A program made the translations under genes and the position numbers. A stretch of DNA of 64,000 nt from Gavia stellata (Eukaryota; Chordata; Aves; Gaviiformes; Gaviidae). The stretch covers positions 125,836,668 to 125,900,667 of the forward strand of contig NC_082594.1 in assembly GCF_030936135.1 (NCBI RefSeq), in the 5' to 3' direction. Below are positions 12,882-26,600 of this stretch, piece after piece (within the stretch, counting starts at the first letter, position 1; every line of letters starts with the position of its first letter). Under the pieces are notes generated by a model. That model ran no database searches. It saw only the letters and a list, made by a program, of their open reading frames with translations, and was not told where the DNA came from.

Positions 12882-13130
12882 GCCGGTGCCGCGGGAGTGT
12901 GAGGGACACCTGGAATCGGGGTCCGCCCTTGAGTTTGAGCGCCGCCTTCCTCACCTGAACGGCGCGAGTGGGAGGCCCCTGGAGGGAAGGGAGGGCGGGT
13001 GCTATGGGTTACCATACCCGCTCAAAGCAGAGCGCGGTTGACACCCTCCTTGTGTAGGCGCAGGAGGGAAACACAACGCAGCGCGGTGGAGGACCCCTCG
13101 TAGGCTGCTCTCCCCCCAGAATTCCCCATC

Positions 13131-16100
13131 TCCCCCGAGGGGCAGCTACAAGCCTTTCCTGAAAACCGCCTCGACAAAAAGATCCTTCGCCTGCTGCGCT
13201 GTGCTTGTGCTTTCCTTCCCGGCCCAAATGCATCCAGCCGCTGGCCTCGGCCGCTTTCTTCCCTTTAGCAAGAGAAGAGCTGGAACCACTGCTGTGGTTT
13301 AATAAAAGCTGCACCTTGTCGTCCAGCCAGAAGATATATTAGACAAGAAGAGAAAATAAAACCGCTACATTCAAAGTAATTATCTAAAGCTTTGCCCAGG
13401 ACTACTATTCTTAAAGCTTTGCCAATCCTTCTCTAAACTATTCGCCATTCTGCTACTCAATCCATCCCACATCATCTTTCTATCTACTTGCTTTGCCTTT
13501 CCCTGTGCTCCGCTCCCTTGACATCCACCACATTGCTACCACTGCTACGGCTTCCTACTCTATACCTACAGTTTGCTCTCCAAATTGGCCGCTGCCATGG
13601 AAAGTCCACACCAGGGCTCGGGCCTCCCGCCTGTGCAATTGCATACCCTGCCTCCTAAATGGGAATGCTCGAGGAAGCGAAATAAAAGCCCTCAGAAGGC
13701 ATCTGGCTATTTGCAGTTGGGTGGGCAAGAACAGGTTCCTCTCAGCCCCAGAACAGATTCCCTGAACCGCAGAATTTTATTACTGTCTCCATCATCATAG
13801 CTTAATAAGCTACAAGAGGTTTTAGGGCCGTAAGATTACTCGGCTCTCTGTAAAACGCAGCTAAACGTTCTGGTCCTGCATCACCTGCCATCAGTGGGTT
13901 GTTGCTTTCTGGCTATCTTCTGGGGCTAGCAAAATTTCCTTTCAGTTGTTCTCAAGCCATTGCTTCTCAGCATCTCCCTGTTCTGTTTTCTTTGTAGATT
14001 TATCAGGAAAAAAGAATAAAAGATGGCAATTGCCATTTCACCACGCTTCAGTGTGAAGCAAGACTCTAAATAGGAAGAGTCAGCTCCTGTTAATACTGGC
14101 ATCCATCGCAACCATTTGCATGGAGCTGCTGATCTCTTAAAATAGCGTGGTTAGAGTGAAATGAGCCGAAACAATGATTGATAAACAAGTTGCCATGGGG
14201 AAGTGAATAGAAACGCACAATTCCCTCTCACTTGGCTCTCAGCAGCCCCTCTGTTCTGCTGGCACGTGGCTCGGTAGCAGGTAATAAGAAGATATGGCCT
14301 GCTAGAATGAGGTGTAGTGCATCTTCTTACCGATCTGGGTCATCGCTTCACGTCGAGCAGAGGCGGGAGGAAAGAGCAAAACCGTGGAGTTCCCATGGCG
14401 CGCCCTGCCTAGGGGCAGCAGTTCCCGCAACTTCAGGCTGCTCACAGGATCTGATGGGTGGCCTTGGTCCTTTCCAAAACAGCGATCCCTCGAGTTGTGC
14501 CACTGGAGCTCAACTGCTGTTTCCAGAGGATTGGCTGGGGGTAGAAGGAGTTATGTCAGCTCGACCCATTTCCTTGAAGCGATACACAGTCAGTCGGTCA
14601 ACTGCAAAAAAACTGCATAAGAAAAAGAACCTGCAACATCTTGATTTAAGTACTCCAGGTTTTCTCAGAGTTTCTTTTGTTCTCACCTTATTTTGTTTTC
14701 ATGGGATATTTTCAGCCTTTGGAAACATGATCAAATTTTATTCCCTGAATTTTCACTTCTATCTTTCCTTCCCTAGCCTTCCTCCCCGTTTTCTCTCTCC
14801 ATCTCACCACTCTACTAGAAAAAGTAAGGCAAGGTTAAGGGTGTTTGATAGTAAAGAAAAATCTCAAAACTTCCAATATTTTTTCTCAAGGTGGAAGACA
14901 TAAGCTGGGAAAAGCAGGGCTTCTCACACTTTCTTCCCTTAATCTTACCTGCTCCCTACCTCTCTCAAGAAGCACACACCTTTTTCAGAGGAGTAATAGG
15001 AAGTTTAAAAAGAAATAGGATTAGGGGAAGAATTTCTATCCTTCAACTGTAATTTTTTAAATTCCAAAACCAAAAATAACCTCACAATTTATGTTAGCAT
15101 TAAATAATGATTGGTTTCATCCCATAGCTACGTGTTTGTTCCTTTCTAACTTCCCAGACAGGTGATGTGAAGAGTGTTTTGAAAATGACTACGTTCCACA
15201 CAGGATTAAACCATTTTCCAGAGAAAATCATTCTTTTACCGGAAAGATTTGACCAATTTGAGTGATTGCTCATATTCTGAACACTTCCACATAAATAATA
15301 TTACATGGAAATAATTATAAAAGCTTTCAAGACCGTAAGAGTCAGCGTAGGTCTGCCAGAGAGGCATCACCCGCACATGTGTGACCTGGACCGAATGAGT
15401 GATTGTTGTGTTGTCCCTAAATCAGGGTTCTTCACCCGGTATGCAAAACGCCAATCAACGAACTGAGTCGAGATATTTGTCTTTATTGCCAGTCTGCAGA
15501 GTGGGGTGCCGGGCATTTAAGATCAGCCAGCACACCTCTCAGAAACACACAGGGTCTTTTGTACAAAACAATAAAAAAGAAAGAATCCCGTTACAATAAC
15601 TGATTGGTCACTCATAGTGAAGTTCAGCTGCGCATGGCTTAATTTTAATGTAACTCATCATACTAAGGTGGACTTACATTTGCATTTAAAATCTCTTTCT
15701 AGGGGTGTATTTTTTAGTATTAAAATCACCTGAGGTTAGCTTAGGATACAAGTCTTAATTAAATTCCAAAATACTTCTCTACATGTATCATGTATCACTA
15801 TGCACCATTACACACACTAAATAGGTTATTGTCTACTCGAAAGGTCCTTGTACAGTAGCATTGTCTTAACCAGGATGCGCATCCAATTACCGGGGTGAGT
15901 CTCCATCTCCGTCCCCAAGGATACCTGAATTCCGTTGCTATAACCTGATTCCGTACGCGGCAGTTGCAGCATGGACGCACTGGGTGATGGCTGCCCTTGA
16001 CAGACACAACTCTGCCTTGTACATCCCCTGAACACCCCGCAGTGAGTAACGTTTTATACAACCACATAGCTCACGCAGTAGTACTGGACAAAACCCTTCC

Positions 16101-19100
16101 TTGCTGAGTTACTCGAACACTCCGAACTGCCTTCAGAGCGTACGAGTTTCCTCAACCAACTTCTTTATCACAAGCCTCACCTTCGTACAACTCAGGGCTG
16201 TTGCACACTAGAAGGCTCTCTTGCTGGCCGGGGGACGCGCCGGCTGTGTTTTCCTGCTCCTCCCTTGCACAAGGGAAGCTTGAAATCTGTCTGTACTTGC
16301 CCAGAACTCTTCAGATTGTCAGATCAATCTCAGAAATTGCTGCTGGCACCGCAGAAGAAAAGGATCACACAGAGCCCTTCAGCAGGGCACCGTTGCTGCT
16401 TTCTTTAGTGCTTATGACTAAGAATCCCTTTTTGTCTGAATTTAGGGTGGAATCACCCCTGGGGGATGCTTGATTCAGCATGAGATCCAAGCGACTCATC
16501 TAAATGCACATTTCGGTCTCAGAGCCAACACCGCTTTAAGGTCACATCTTATCCACACCATAAACTCTGATAGGTTTCACCCAAAAATGCACCAGGAGGA
16601 GTATTGTTAACCAGTTCTGGCCTGCAGTTTATTGTTTATTTATAATATATACGTGCAAGAAAAATTCTCTTAAAGTCTTGCGAAGTTGTTTGGAGAAGAG
16701 CTTCTGTAAGTTGAAAACTTTCTGCGCTCTCGTGAAGCCGTTCTTCAGAGTGCTCTGTCAGCCTGCGAGAGCACTCAGATGATACGAATACCTCAGAAAC
16801 TCTCCAGAAGGAGGGATGAAAACAGGTTTGTCTTTTGCTGAGCATGGAAGGAACAAGGGCACATAAATATGAGAAAAGGCGGCAACTGATTTCTTTGTTT
16901 TTATGATTTTGGTCATTGTAATTAATTGGGGGAAGTAGAGCCTATTAACTAGTATATACGTTGAAATGCAACAGAAGTAGCGAGAACAAAAAAAGCCAAA
17001 TTATTTCTGAAATTAAGCACGACTAGTTTAGAACAAAGCCTGGAGATTGCAGCTATCTGTAAGAACGGAAGACTGGATACAACCTTGAAGGTCTGTGTCT
17101 TCTAGTTCCCTCTCTGGCTGATCCTTTGGTAATTTGGGGGCTCTGAACAGGAGACTTACAAATGTTATGCAGCCATGAAGGGTTAATTTAAAAGCTCTGG
17201 CATTGATTACTTTATTCAGATAGTATGCCATCATTTCTGTTACCTCCTGTTCTCCTAGGGTTGATTAGTTCCAGACTTTTAAGATGTCACGTATTGAGTA
17301 AATACAAACCTCAATTCAAGAACGTAGACCTGTCCTGCAAGCACAGAGCATGTGTTTCCTTGGTGGCAAAACCAATAGAACAAAGTAATTTCACTGGAGG
17401 GAAGAATACAACGTTTTCCCGTATCAGGACCTCAAATAGTAAATTACTATTTTTAAAAAAGCCTTAAGAAAGACAACAGAATTGACTCAGCTTCTTGATC
17501 CCTTCTTCTTAATTCCTTTAAAGTTCCTTCCCCTCTTCAAAAAATAGATATGCATAAATTCTGCTAGGATATTCTTTGAATGGCACAGCTTTTTTGGAGC
17601 CATTCTGGAACCATTCCAGCTTTTTGAGAGCAAGCAAACTCTCAGGGGTACATTGTAATTTTGTATTTTAGAGCGGTGAAGGGAGGGTCAGCAGTCATTG
17701 CCATAAATATATTGCTATAATCAACTGCCCTTGACCTCTAAGAAAAAGTCCCTTGCTAAAAGAATGCGACGGCTCTTCTCTGTAGCATGGACAGAGCATA
17801 TTTTCTGCTTCTATTTTACTATACACAATGTGGAAGTCCAAGATATTTTGGTACTCTAGTTCAACACAAATTCATCTTATTTTTTTATTTTTCTGAAACT
17901 TCGCTGCTTTTTACCTGTAGTTCATGCCTTGATGTCCACACATTCCACCACGTATCTCCTCCAGCGCTGCCTTCATCACCTCTAGTTCCATATATGCTAG
18001 ATCTTGCCTTCAACAAGACTGGTAAACCAAGTACATCCTGAAAGCTGTGCAGGGGGGGAAGACTGCAGCACTGCAGTCTACTGAACACAGCTGATAGAGA
18101 AGCCAGTGTAAAATCCAAGCTATCAAGACCTGCAGAAGCCTTAGGACACACAGCAGCCACCTCTCCAAAGTATAGGAGTCGTTAGGAGGCAGGTTGCTAT
18201 CGAGAGCCTCTGGCAGAGCGCTTCCCTCGTCCTCCGCACACCGTAGCAGGCTCTGGATTCGACACGATGCAGGCTGAAGCATACAGCCGTTGGAAATGAG
18301 GCAATTTATGGCTGAATCCGTGGAACCACTTGCCACAGGATATCAGATTAGCTCTTGGTCTAAGATGGATCATGTTGTACAGCACTATACATTTCCATTA
18401 TGTACATAACATTTGAAAAATATTTTGCAGTCAGCTACATGGGAAAAAAAATGAAAAAGTCACATAAGTCTGCTACAAGTGGAGACAGTGGTGGGCAAAT
18501 TTTCATGGGAAGTGCTAAAAGAGAGACCAATAGCAGGTGTTAGAAAGAAAAGCAAGCAGTGGATTGAGTAGACTTAGAGGAAACATACCCTGTACTTTTA
18601 TTAAATGTAGAAGCACATAGGTCAGTCTGAATTACTTGGTGTTTTTAGAAGTATCTAGGGCACAGTGGGCTTAACATAGTATGGCTCCCATTCGGAATGG
18701 TGTTACAGATGTGCCCAGGAGCCCTGAGAATGATCCCATGGCCTGTTTTAGAGAGTGCTGTACAAACATTCAAGAAGATGGAGGCCCAGCCTGGAGGAGA
18801 TTATTGTAATTAAAACATGATGCAAGTACTGGGTGTAACAAACAAATGGAGAATGGGGCACAGCAATGATAGGAAATTGTAGGTGGATAAACTGGTTATG
18901 ATGTACAGGTAGCGTAAATAAACTTAACAAAACAAAATACAGGAGTGAGAGCAAGAAGCGGAATATTCAATGCTGATTGAGTGGAATGACTGACTCACAC
19001 AAAATGGCAGTTGGTCACCCCAGGACAGTGTTGCATCTTATTTCTATGGTGCTAAATAGTAACGTATTAATAAACAGCCTTCCCTAGCACTTATGTGGCC

Positions 19101-20643
19101 GTGGGCACAGCCTTTACCTTCCTCCTTCAGGTATGCGTCCAAAAGATCTTTTCCTGTCATGAAAGATATCTCCTGAGCATCACCCCTTGTGAGGTTGCGA
19201 GGGCGCTTTTTGCCCCTTAGCACAGTCCTAAAACTCTGATCAACCCAGCAGCGTTCACGGCCATTTCAGGGGGTGCTGGAGGGTGCTCAAAAGGTTGGAT
19301 ACTTCTCTGGAGTCCTGACCAGATTCCTACCTGATGTGTTTTCTGTAGAGTCCTCCTGGCACTTCACATAGGCATACTTTCGCCATGCACGCTCACTGAT
19401 GTCTTTTAATATGTAAAATGCTGCAAAGCCCAGATTCACCTTTGCATCGGTTTTGATGCACAGCTCAGGAAGTTTCTGAGAGTGAGCGCAGAAACATGAT
19501 CTGCATTGACTTTAATCCATGAGTAATATACAACTTTATGTTTCCATTACGTTTTGCCATACTAGTGGCGTGCAGGGAACCACCCAGTTCGCAAACGCCG
19601 GCAAACCTTGGTGAAGGTGAGCAGGCTCAGCTTGAGTCCAGCTACCTCTGCGGTACAGGCATTATGGTCAGAATTGCCAGCAGAAAAACCAGTAAAAGCG
19701 GAGATTACATCTACTATCTAAGGAAGCGGTGTGCCTACTGATTCCTATCAGCCTGCCTGAATCAGCTTTAAACTTTATGGAGAAGTCTGTACAAACCTGT
19801 CTGAACACAGGGCTGATGCGTCAGGGTCCGAAGAAACTGCTGGGCTGCTCTGTCAGTAACTCCTTTAGAGCTGCTCAACTGCCTTTACTTCCACCTCGCT
19901 TCCAATCTAAGCGCGGACACAACCAGTTTCACAACTTGAAGGAGTACAGCCACCACCTCTGGAAAGCAAAAGGAAACGCTTAGCGGCACCCAGTGAGAAA
20001 AGCATGGGACTTCGTGCACAGCCATCCCTGGGCTATTGTCATCTGCAGATGGTCAGCTTTGGGCACCCTGAGGCCTCCTGGAAGCTGGAATGAGCGTTAG
20101 AGGGCAGCAACTCCATTGTAATGCTGTTTGAGGCTAAAAGCAGTTGACTTTGGACCTTTGGATCAAAAGGCCAGCATGAAGGCATCCACCCAGATTTGTG
20201 AGTGAAGAAATTATTGGCCAGGTGTGACTACTCTGAACTTTGGCACAACGTTTCTCCTTCAGTCTGAAAGACCTTGTGTTTGCTAACCTTCATGCTGTGT
20301 TACGCATCTTTATTCTTTAGTTTGAGAGAACTGCAGGAACTCTGGCTCCCCTCGTGTATTTTGCAAATACCTTCAGCATACACCGGATTTCATTCCATAG
20401 TGTGTAAAAGGTGGTGCAAGACTGACTGTTTTAAGTACAAATTTCCAAAAGCCTTGGCAGATTCAATCTAAGCTGGTTGCTTGATGAAATCAATGCAAGT
20501 TCTTGGTTTTCCAATCATCTACAGGCTCACTTAAACATAGCTTACCTTCTCTTTGGCAGATCTGGCACAGATTGTTTCCACATCTTCTTTGCTGTAAACA
20601 TGGACCAAGAATTTCACCCCTCATTTGCCTTTGGAAATAACTT
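13131..20643. other. Intergenic DNA between SLC19A2 and F5, no gene recognised
   Basis: This 7.5-kb stretch is AT-rich with scattered short open frames that resemble no protein I know. The longest (14232-14903, plus) has low-complexity composition and no domain. The one structured segment is the possible LTR at 15405-15820. It may hold regulatory DNA for either neighbour, but nothing in the sequence proves it. Confidence 0.6.
15405..15820 (-). mobile_element. Possible old solo LTR
   Basis: The minus strand has an LTR-like layout: AATAAA at 15482-15487 followed by a short GT- and CA-rich end closing in ACAACA. The plus-strand termini tgttgtccc and cattaca fit TG...CA ends in reverse. I found no matching target-site duplication and no coding remnant, so the call is weak and the borders are approximate. 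Confidence 0.3.
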
Positions 20644-21217
20644 TGTGTACTTGGTCAGGCTGGGATGGAGTTAATTTTCTTCAGAGCAGCCTGTATAGCG
20701 CTGCGCTTTGGATTTGTGGCTAAAAACAGTCTTGATATACACCAATGTTATAGCTATGGCTGAACAGTGTTTGCACAGCACCGCAGCCTTTTCTTTTTCC
20801 CACTCTGCCCCGTCAGCGAGCAGGCTGGGGGTGCATAAGAGTCTGGGAGGGGACACAGCCGGGACAGCTGATCCCAGCTGACCAAAGGGATATCCGACAC
20901 CATACAACATTGTGCTCAGCAGTAAAAGCTGGGGGAAAGGAAGAGGAGGAAGGGGGGAAGGTTCAGAGTTACAGCGTTTGCCTTCCCAGGTAACTTTTAC
21001 ATGTGCCGAGGCCCTGCCTGCCCATGGGAGGTGGTGAATAAACACCTTGCTTTGCTTTACTTGCACACGCAGCTTTGCTTCACTGATTAAACTGCCTTTG
21101 TATCAACCCAACTTTTTCTTGGTTTTGCCCTTCTAATTTTCTCCCCCAGCCTGCTAGGAGGGAGCGAGTGAGCAACTGGGTGGGGGTTTAGCTGCCAGCT
21201 GGGGTCAACCCACCACA
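20644..21217 (+). mobile_element. Endogenous retrovirus LTR, copy A
   Basis: It begins TGTGTACTTGG and ends CAACCCACCACA, 574 bases. The element at 49622-50197 is the same family in reverse, 576 bases, with similarity along the whole length. An AATAAA lies at 21037-21042 inside the LTR, as expected of a retroviral polyadenylation signal. The family was not identified. Short open frames across it are not genes. Confidence 0.85.
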
Positions 21218-21531
21218 GTCCTTTTTGGTGCCGAAGGTGGGGCATGAGGACTTAAGAGAGAACATCTGACCAGAACAGGCTAGGTAGAATTCATTGCTGT
21301 TAAGCTGCTAATTGTAAGCTTCAAGTACTTGCTTGCCTTAGTCTATATTAGAGTCTAGTGCGTGTTAGTGGCTGTTCTGGACCTTCGCTGTTTATTGTAG
21401 CACTTATCTTACTCTGCTGTGCCAGGGAACATTTTGTTAATAGCAGTGGCCACGTGCCTGGGCTGGCGCATTGTGGCATCGGCATTTTGGGAGGGGACGC
21501 AACCAGGGCAGCTGACCCCAGCTGACCAAAG
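21218..21531 (+). mobile_element. ERV leader remnant plus LTR fragment
   Basis: Directly after LTR copy A come a few bases and then ggtgccgaaggtgggg, the place and look of a primer-binding region. About 240 bases of leader-like sequence follow. At about 21490-21531 a piece again matches the LTR (gggaggggac...cagctgaccaaag, compare 20848-20887). The provirus therefore looks collapsed, with gag, pol and env gone and only a scrap of second LTR left. Confidence 0.6.
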
Positions 21532-23440
21532 TCCTTTCCATTAGTAAGTAGAAGCAGAATCTCCAGCTTGTAAAACTGATGATGTATTGAGTCATGCTCC
21601 TGCAATCAATTTTGCAGTTGTCTAACTTCACATAGGATCATATATATACAAAATAAACTAATTACTTATGTAGAACCTTTAAGATCATTAAGTTGTTCAG
21701 CACTTATTGCACAAAATCGTGGTTCTGCTGAAGTTAGCGAGCATTTCTTAGCTCTTTCCTATAGTAAAACTTGATTCCAAAGTTTACTTTTCCCTTTTTT
21801 TTTTTAGTGAATATGGCTTGTATTGCAATTTCATGGCTGTAGCAAACAAAAATAAATAAGCACCATTACAAAATATTAAGAAACTGATCTTTTTAGAAGC
21901 AATTATTCATACAGTTTCACCATGTGAAATTAATTCTAATTGGCACTGAAAATTCCCATCAAGCTGAAAATTTTACTTTCATTATGCAAAATTTCACTAA
22001 TTATTGCCAAAGAGGTACTACTGTCAAGGCAAATATACAAATTAAAATGTTGATGTTTTTCATGCTACAATATTATCTTTATTTTCCAGTGAAAAATGAC
22101 AACAGTTTGTGACATAGTAAAAAAAACAAAAGAAAATATTTGTTTAGTTTTTATACTTTTTTTCACTCCATTCTATATCTTCATTTTGAAATGCATAGTC
22201 CGTAAGATACAAGAATTGAAAAACTACTGAAATAACTTGGTTAACATTGTATGAGGTTCAAAGACAAACTACTTTGAAAAATCCACCCTGCTGAAGGGTA
22301 CCTAGTGTGATAAGTGGAAGTTCTGCAATTAAACAACTTACAGGATTGAAGCCAAAGACACTACTGAAAGCTTAGGTAAAAGTCTGCTGCAATAACGAGT
22401 TCATGGACTGTGTATAAATTTTCACCAGACGTAGTCATCCTGGGAAACATCCATGTATGCTCTATGCACAAGAGTAGTTCCATTAGTGAAAACACTGTCA
22501 GAGCAAAATGGTAAAGAAGATGCAGATGTTTCTATTACCCAGTTTCATCTAATGCTCCTCTGCCACGACCAGGTCATATTCTCACTGACCTGCTATGGTT
22601 CTCAATGCCTTCCTATTCAAGGGAGCTCTCCCCATAGTCTAAAAGTTTGTATGGGACTGAATGCCAGGAGTTCTGGATTCTCACTTCAGTTCTACTGTTG
22701 CCATTCCATGACCTACCATAATCCAGGTTAAATCACTTCCCTCCTCATTTCTGGGAAAGAAAGGTATTGCTGACCCCCCTCCCCTTGCCAGGGCACTGAA
22801 GACGAATTGTTACGTGAAATCCACAGCATTTCAGGTGCGCTGGGTGTGTAAGAACCAAATCAATAATTCGAACCCACATTCTCCGAGAAGGGGTTGCATA
22901 TGCCTCAATGCTGGCATGCATTCCACCTTTGTCATAGCATAAATGAAAGACATGTGGAGGCGAGGCCACCCTTGCAATCATTTCTTACCGAGGCACTGCT
23001 GGAATGCAGCACCACAGCTCCGTATCTGCACTGGTTTTCCCTCTCAGCCCTATGTATGGAGAACATCCACCTGTAGCTTTCTATTCCTCCTCTGTGCTGC
23101 AGAAACATTACCAAATGGAGATAGCCAGGGCTCAGGATTAAGGCCAGAGTCTCCATCTCCAGGGATTTAGAACTTAAAATTAAGTAAAAACTAAGACAGA
23201 GTATTGGTTAGAATGAAGTGATATACAAATCAGATGGGACTGCTATTTCTTCCCAGAGAAAAGAAGCTGTTTTCTAAGGTGTCTATTTGTAGGAATGAAA
23301 CACCTGCCAGAGAAATCTCTCTCAATTCTTGCTGGCAAAACATGAAGGTCCTTTGAGAAAGCACACATCCGAACTACTAAGTATGATTGTTTTAAGGGTT
23401 TTAAAAAAAGTTGTTGTTCCGCATGATGATTGCCAAAAGG
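21532..23440 (-). other. F5: F5 3' UTR and flanking DNA
   Basis: Non-coding DNA follows the F5 stop codon. An AATAAA on the minus strand at 22078-22083 would give a 3' UTR of about 1.36 kb. No other canonical signal stands out nearer the stop. The true end is not determined. Confidence 0.4.
22078..22083 (-). terminator. Candidate poly(A) signal of F5
   Basis: AATAAA on the minus strand about 1.36 kb downstream of the F5 stop. It is a single-motif prediction. Confidence 0.35.
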
Positions 23441-23629
23441 TTAAGAGCTCCCAGACTTGTCAGTTCTTTTCACAGTCAGACCCCCACCAAAATCACAGCC
23501 GTAGAGTTCCACCCGAAGGGCAATACCATGATACCATGTTCTCGGAACAATGCGGATAAACCTGGACAAGATAGGTGGATTAAAGAAATGCTTGACGTGC
23601 CCATTGCTGTTTTCATTACCCAAGAAAAC
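23441..23629 (-). CDS. F5: F5 exon 25 (end of C2 domain and stop)
   Basis: It encodes [16 protein letters not shown] through ELYGCD, then 16 further residues to the stop at 23441-23443. The acceptor is tttgcag. Human factor V stops two residues after the matching GCD. Confidence 0.93.
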   Translation of the reverse strand, partial: VFLGNENSNGHVKHFFNPPILSRFIRIVPRTWYHGIALRVELYGCDFGGGLTVKRTDKSGSS

Positions 23630-26600
23630 CTGCAAATACACAAACACACAATTAGTTAAAAGGCAGCATGTCTAAAAAGAAAAAGCAGGTTTTTTTAAAT
23701 GGTTCCAAGCTGTTGCATTAGCCATCCAGGGTAGATGGGCTGGCTCATTTCTGATTTTACGTAAGATCACATCCAGTCTCTTCCTAAAACACTGGGTCAA
23801 AGCTAGTTCAGGCCAGCAATATCTGAGCCTGAATGAATTGAACAGCCTCTGCTTCCATCCACACTGAGATATTTGCCATTCAAATTTGGATGGACTAAAA
23901 AACCCAAACTTCCCTTATTTTACCTCTGCTAATAGCCCTTGTGAGTTAGGTTGGTGTAAGGTGATGTAGGCAACAATATAAAGTACTGTGTCCACTCTGT
24001 GGGTATCTAGAGCTTTCCAGCTCTGTTAGAGCAAAACTGCTCACTAACATTAATCTCACTCATAAAATCAAGGCAGGAAAAAAACCTGAAAGAGGCCCCG
24101 GGAAATCCATTGTTCATTCTAATTAAATGTCCTTGTGCATTCAAATTAAATGTCCTCCTTTACAAATAGCTCCTTTTATCACAACATTGACTGCATTCTC
24201 TACAGATTTGGTGTTCTTTCCTTTTATTACTGTCAATTACTATTATCAAAATCAGATGGGTATTATGAAATTATCTGCAGTAACCCCAGCTCCCTATCAT
24301 TTTAAAGTCCTGTGAGAATACCTCTTTGGCTGGGTATTCTGCCTTTGAGCCTTGACTGCGCTCAGCATCTAAAACCAAGCAATGATACTATTGCCTGAGC
24401 TGAAGATGATACCTTTGCCACCGAGCTTGAGCCATCTGTATAGGATTTCCACTCTGAGCCTTCGTCGCTGTATAGGATAACATAGGTTTTTACAAAGTTT
24501 TCAGCAGACAGGGACTTGACCCCCTGAGTAGCAATAGCAGTTATCTTCTTAATTGTGAGGAGATCAATTTGCAGCCACTGTTGGTTGTTGTTCAACTACA
24601 ATTGATAAAAAGGGTTGTCTATTAGTAAATGTATCTATGTCTGTATTTGCTTAAGTGAAAAATCCTGTTTAAAGATAGTTAAAACTGCATCAAAATGCAT
24701 CAAAACTGTATCAAAGAAGTGCAGAAGAGTAAAGCTGAGGCAAAAAAGTCACAGGCGTTCTTGGCGGCCCATATAATTAACTTCTTCCCTGCAGATGGTG
24801 TATTTGGTGTCTTAAGATTTCCACATTAATTTCCAATAAATAACGAAAAATAACACAGATTTATCTCCAGTATTAAAATGCAATATATAGTACTAATGCC
24901 AAATGCTAATACAAAACAGTAGCTTTCAGTAAATCTCAAGGTGCTTCGTAAAGAAACGCAGCTCCATTTTGAAGACGCAGAAGCTCACATGCCTTGCTGA
25001 AGGTCATCCCGCTCCGTTATCCACTAAGCTGCACTGCCTATAAACCAACCCAGGAAGGGTTTCTTTAACCACTTATATTCATCTCCTGAAATTAAAAGGG
25101 CTATTTCTGCAAGGAAGTGCTGCAGGCTCTGGCCCAGAGGACACCATCCGTCTCTCGAAATACGATTTCATTGCTGTTGCCAGAAGTTCAACAAGTTTTC
25201 TACCGGAAGAGTTGAATGGGCTTCTTCCCAAAGGATGGCTAAAGAGCTGTGAAGTAACCCTATCACACTCGGCACTGGACACAGTCTGCAGGAAACACAG
25301 GAGCATGCAGGCAGCACAAATTTATTAATGGTAGCTGTCTTGTGTTGTCCCTATTTTTTCTTTGTTACCTTGGCTCGCCAGGCATTGATCTTTCCATTCT
25401 GATTGAGACGAGCAAGCGAAGGGTCCCATGTGTTAAACCAGGATGTCTTAACAGATGAGGCTGTTATCTGGGTATTCTTGATCTCTCCGTTTTCCATTCC
25501 AAGTGGCAAAGAGCAACCTGTTAAGAGAAGCACCATGTTATCTCCAGTTCATCCAAGTAGCCATAGCCTAAGCAACAATGTTGGAGTTGAGAACACCCAC
25601 AATTTTAGCTTCATTTAATGTATTAGGTAAAAAATTTGCCAGAAAGGAAGCACCAGCACACAACCCATTCTTACCATCTATTTCACAGCCCAGGAGCTCC
25701 ATGCGAAGAGCAGGCCTGTTGTAGGCCTCGGTTGGGTAGACTCTGATGTACCTAGCAATAATAGGGGGATCAATGATGTTCTCTTTTATCCCATAGGCAT
25801 CGGAATTACCTTCAAAAATCTATTAAAGAAAAAAGAAAAAATATTCACACAGAGTTAATTTAATGCAAACACAAGCTTGGATGCTGGACACCTGCTCTTT
25901 TACAAAAGTAGTCCTTTTTACACCATTAGCCCCATCCACTGTGATGGAGTGCCCTATGCTGCAGGGCAACTTGAAATATTTCATGGTCCCATCTTAGCAT
26001 ATATGGAAGCACCTGAAGGCCTCAGTTCAAATAAGCAACCCATTTCTATGCACTATATACATCTGCAAGAAGACGTTAGTAAAGAGGGAAAAGGAGAGGT
26101 AAGAGACAACAGGTTTTCAATTTGGAAGCTGTATCTTAGAAACCTCAGGGTAAATAAACCGAAGGAAGCCGTAACTAGTAGGGCTGGAGTGGTTGGACAT
26201 AAAATGAACCTCTTGCAGGGTATGGCCACACTTATTACACAGGCCTTCTGCAGGCCATTCAGACAGTTTAACATTCAACTGTCGTGACAACAGGAAGGGA
26301 GGGAGAGGAAGGAGGATCTAGTCCCAGATGAGGTAGGGCCTGATTTTTAGTTCAGCTTCCTGCTTGCTTCAAGAAGCTGACATGGGCTTAGGAAATAAGA
26401 GTAGGGAGAGATGCTTGTCAGAAAGCCAGACTCTATACAGTCAAGGTCACAGGGCCCCAGTCTAGGTGGTTCCTCACCTTATAATTTCTCTTCTGGTCTG
26501 AATTTGAGTAGATTGGTAAATGCCCGTTGGGGCCTCAAGCTGTATTGTATATCTAAAGGCCATCATTTTTTCCACTATCTCTTAGCATAAAACTGTCACC

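Larger units (their letters stand above)
12250..13130 (-). promoter_or_regulatory. SLC19A2: CpG island and promoter of SLC19A2
   Basis: The stretch is very GC-rich and dense in CpG, in sharp contrast to its AT-rich surroundings, and it covers exon 1. An inverted CCAAT box (minus strand) lies at 12707-12711, next to a TGACG-like half site; a plus-strand CCAAT lies at 12741-12745. There is no TATA box where one would be expected, as is usual for a housekeeping-type promoter. The start site cannot be fixed from sequence. Confidence 0.75.

Noticed and set aside
12467-12958. Open frames of 60-163 codons on both strands around SLC19A2 exon 1
   Set aside because: They arise from few stop codons in GC-rich island DNA; their Pro/Arg/Gly-rich products are low complexity.
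14232-14903. Open frame of 223 codons on the plus strand
   Set aside because: It has no domain, a biased composition and no homologue I recognise; such frames occur by chance in 10 kb of intergenic DNA.
20671-21066. Open frame of 131 codons on the minus strand
   Set aside because: It is antisense to ERV LTR copy A and is not a gene.
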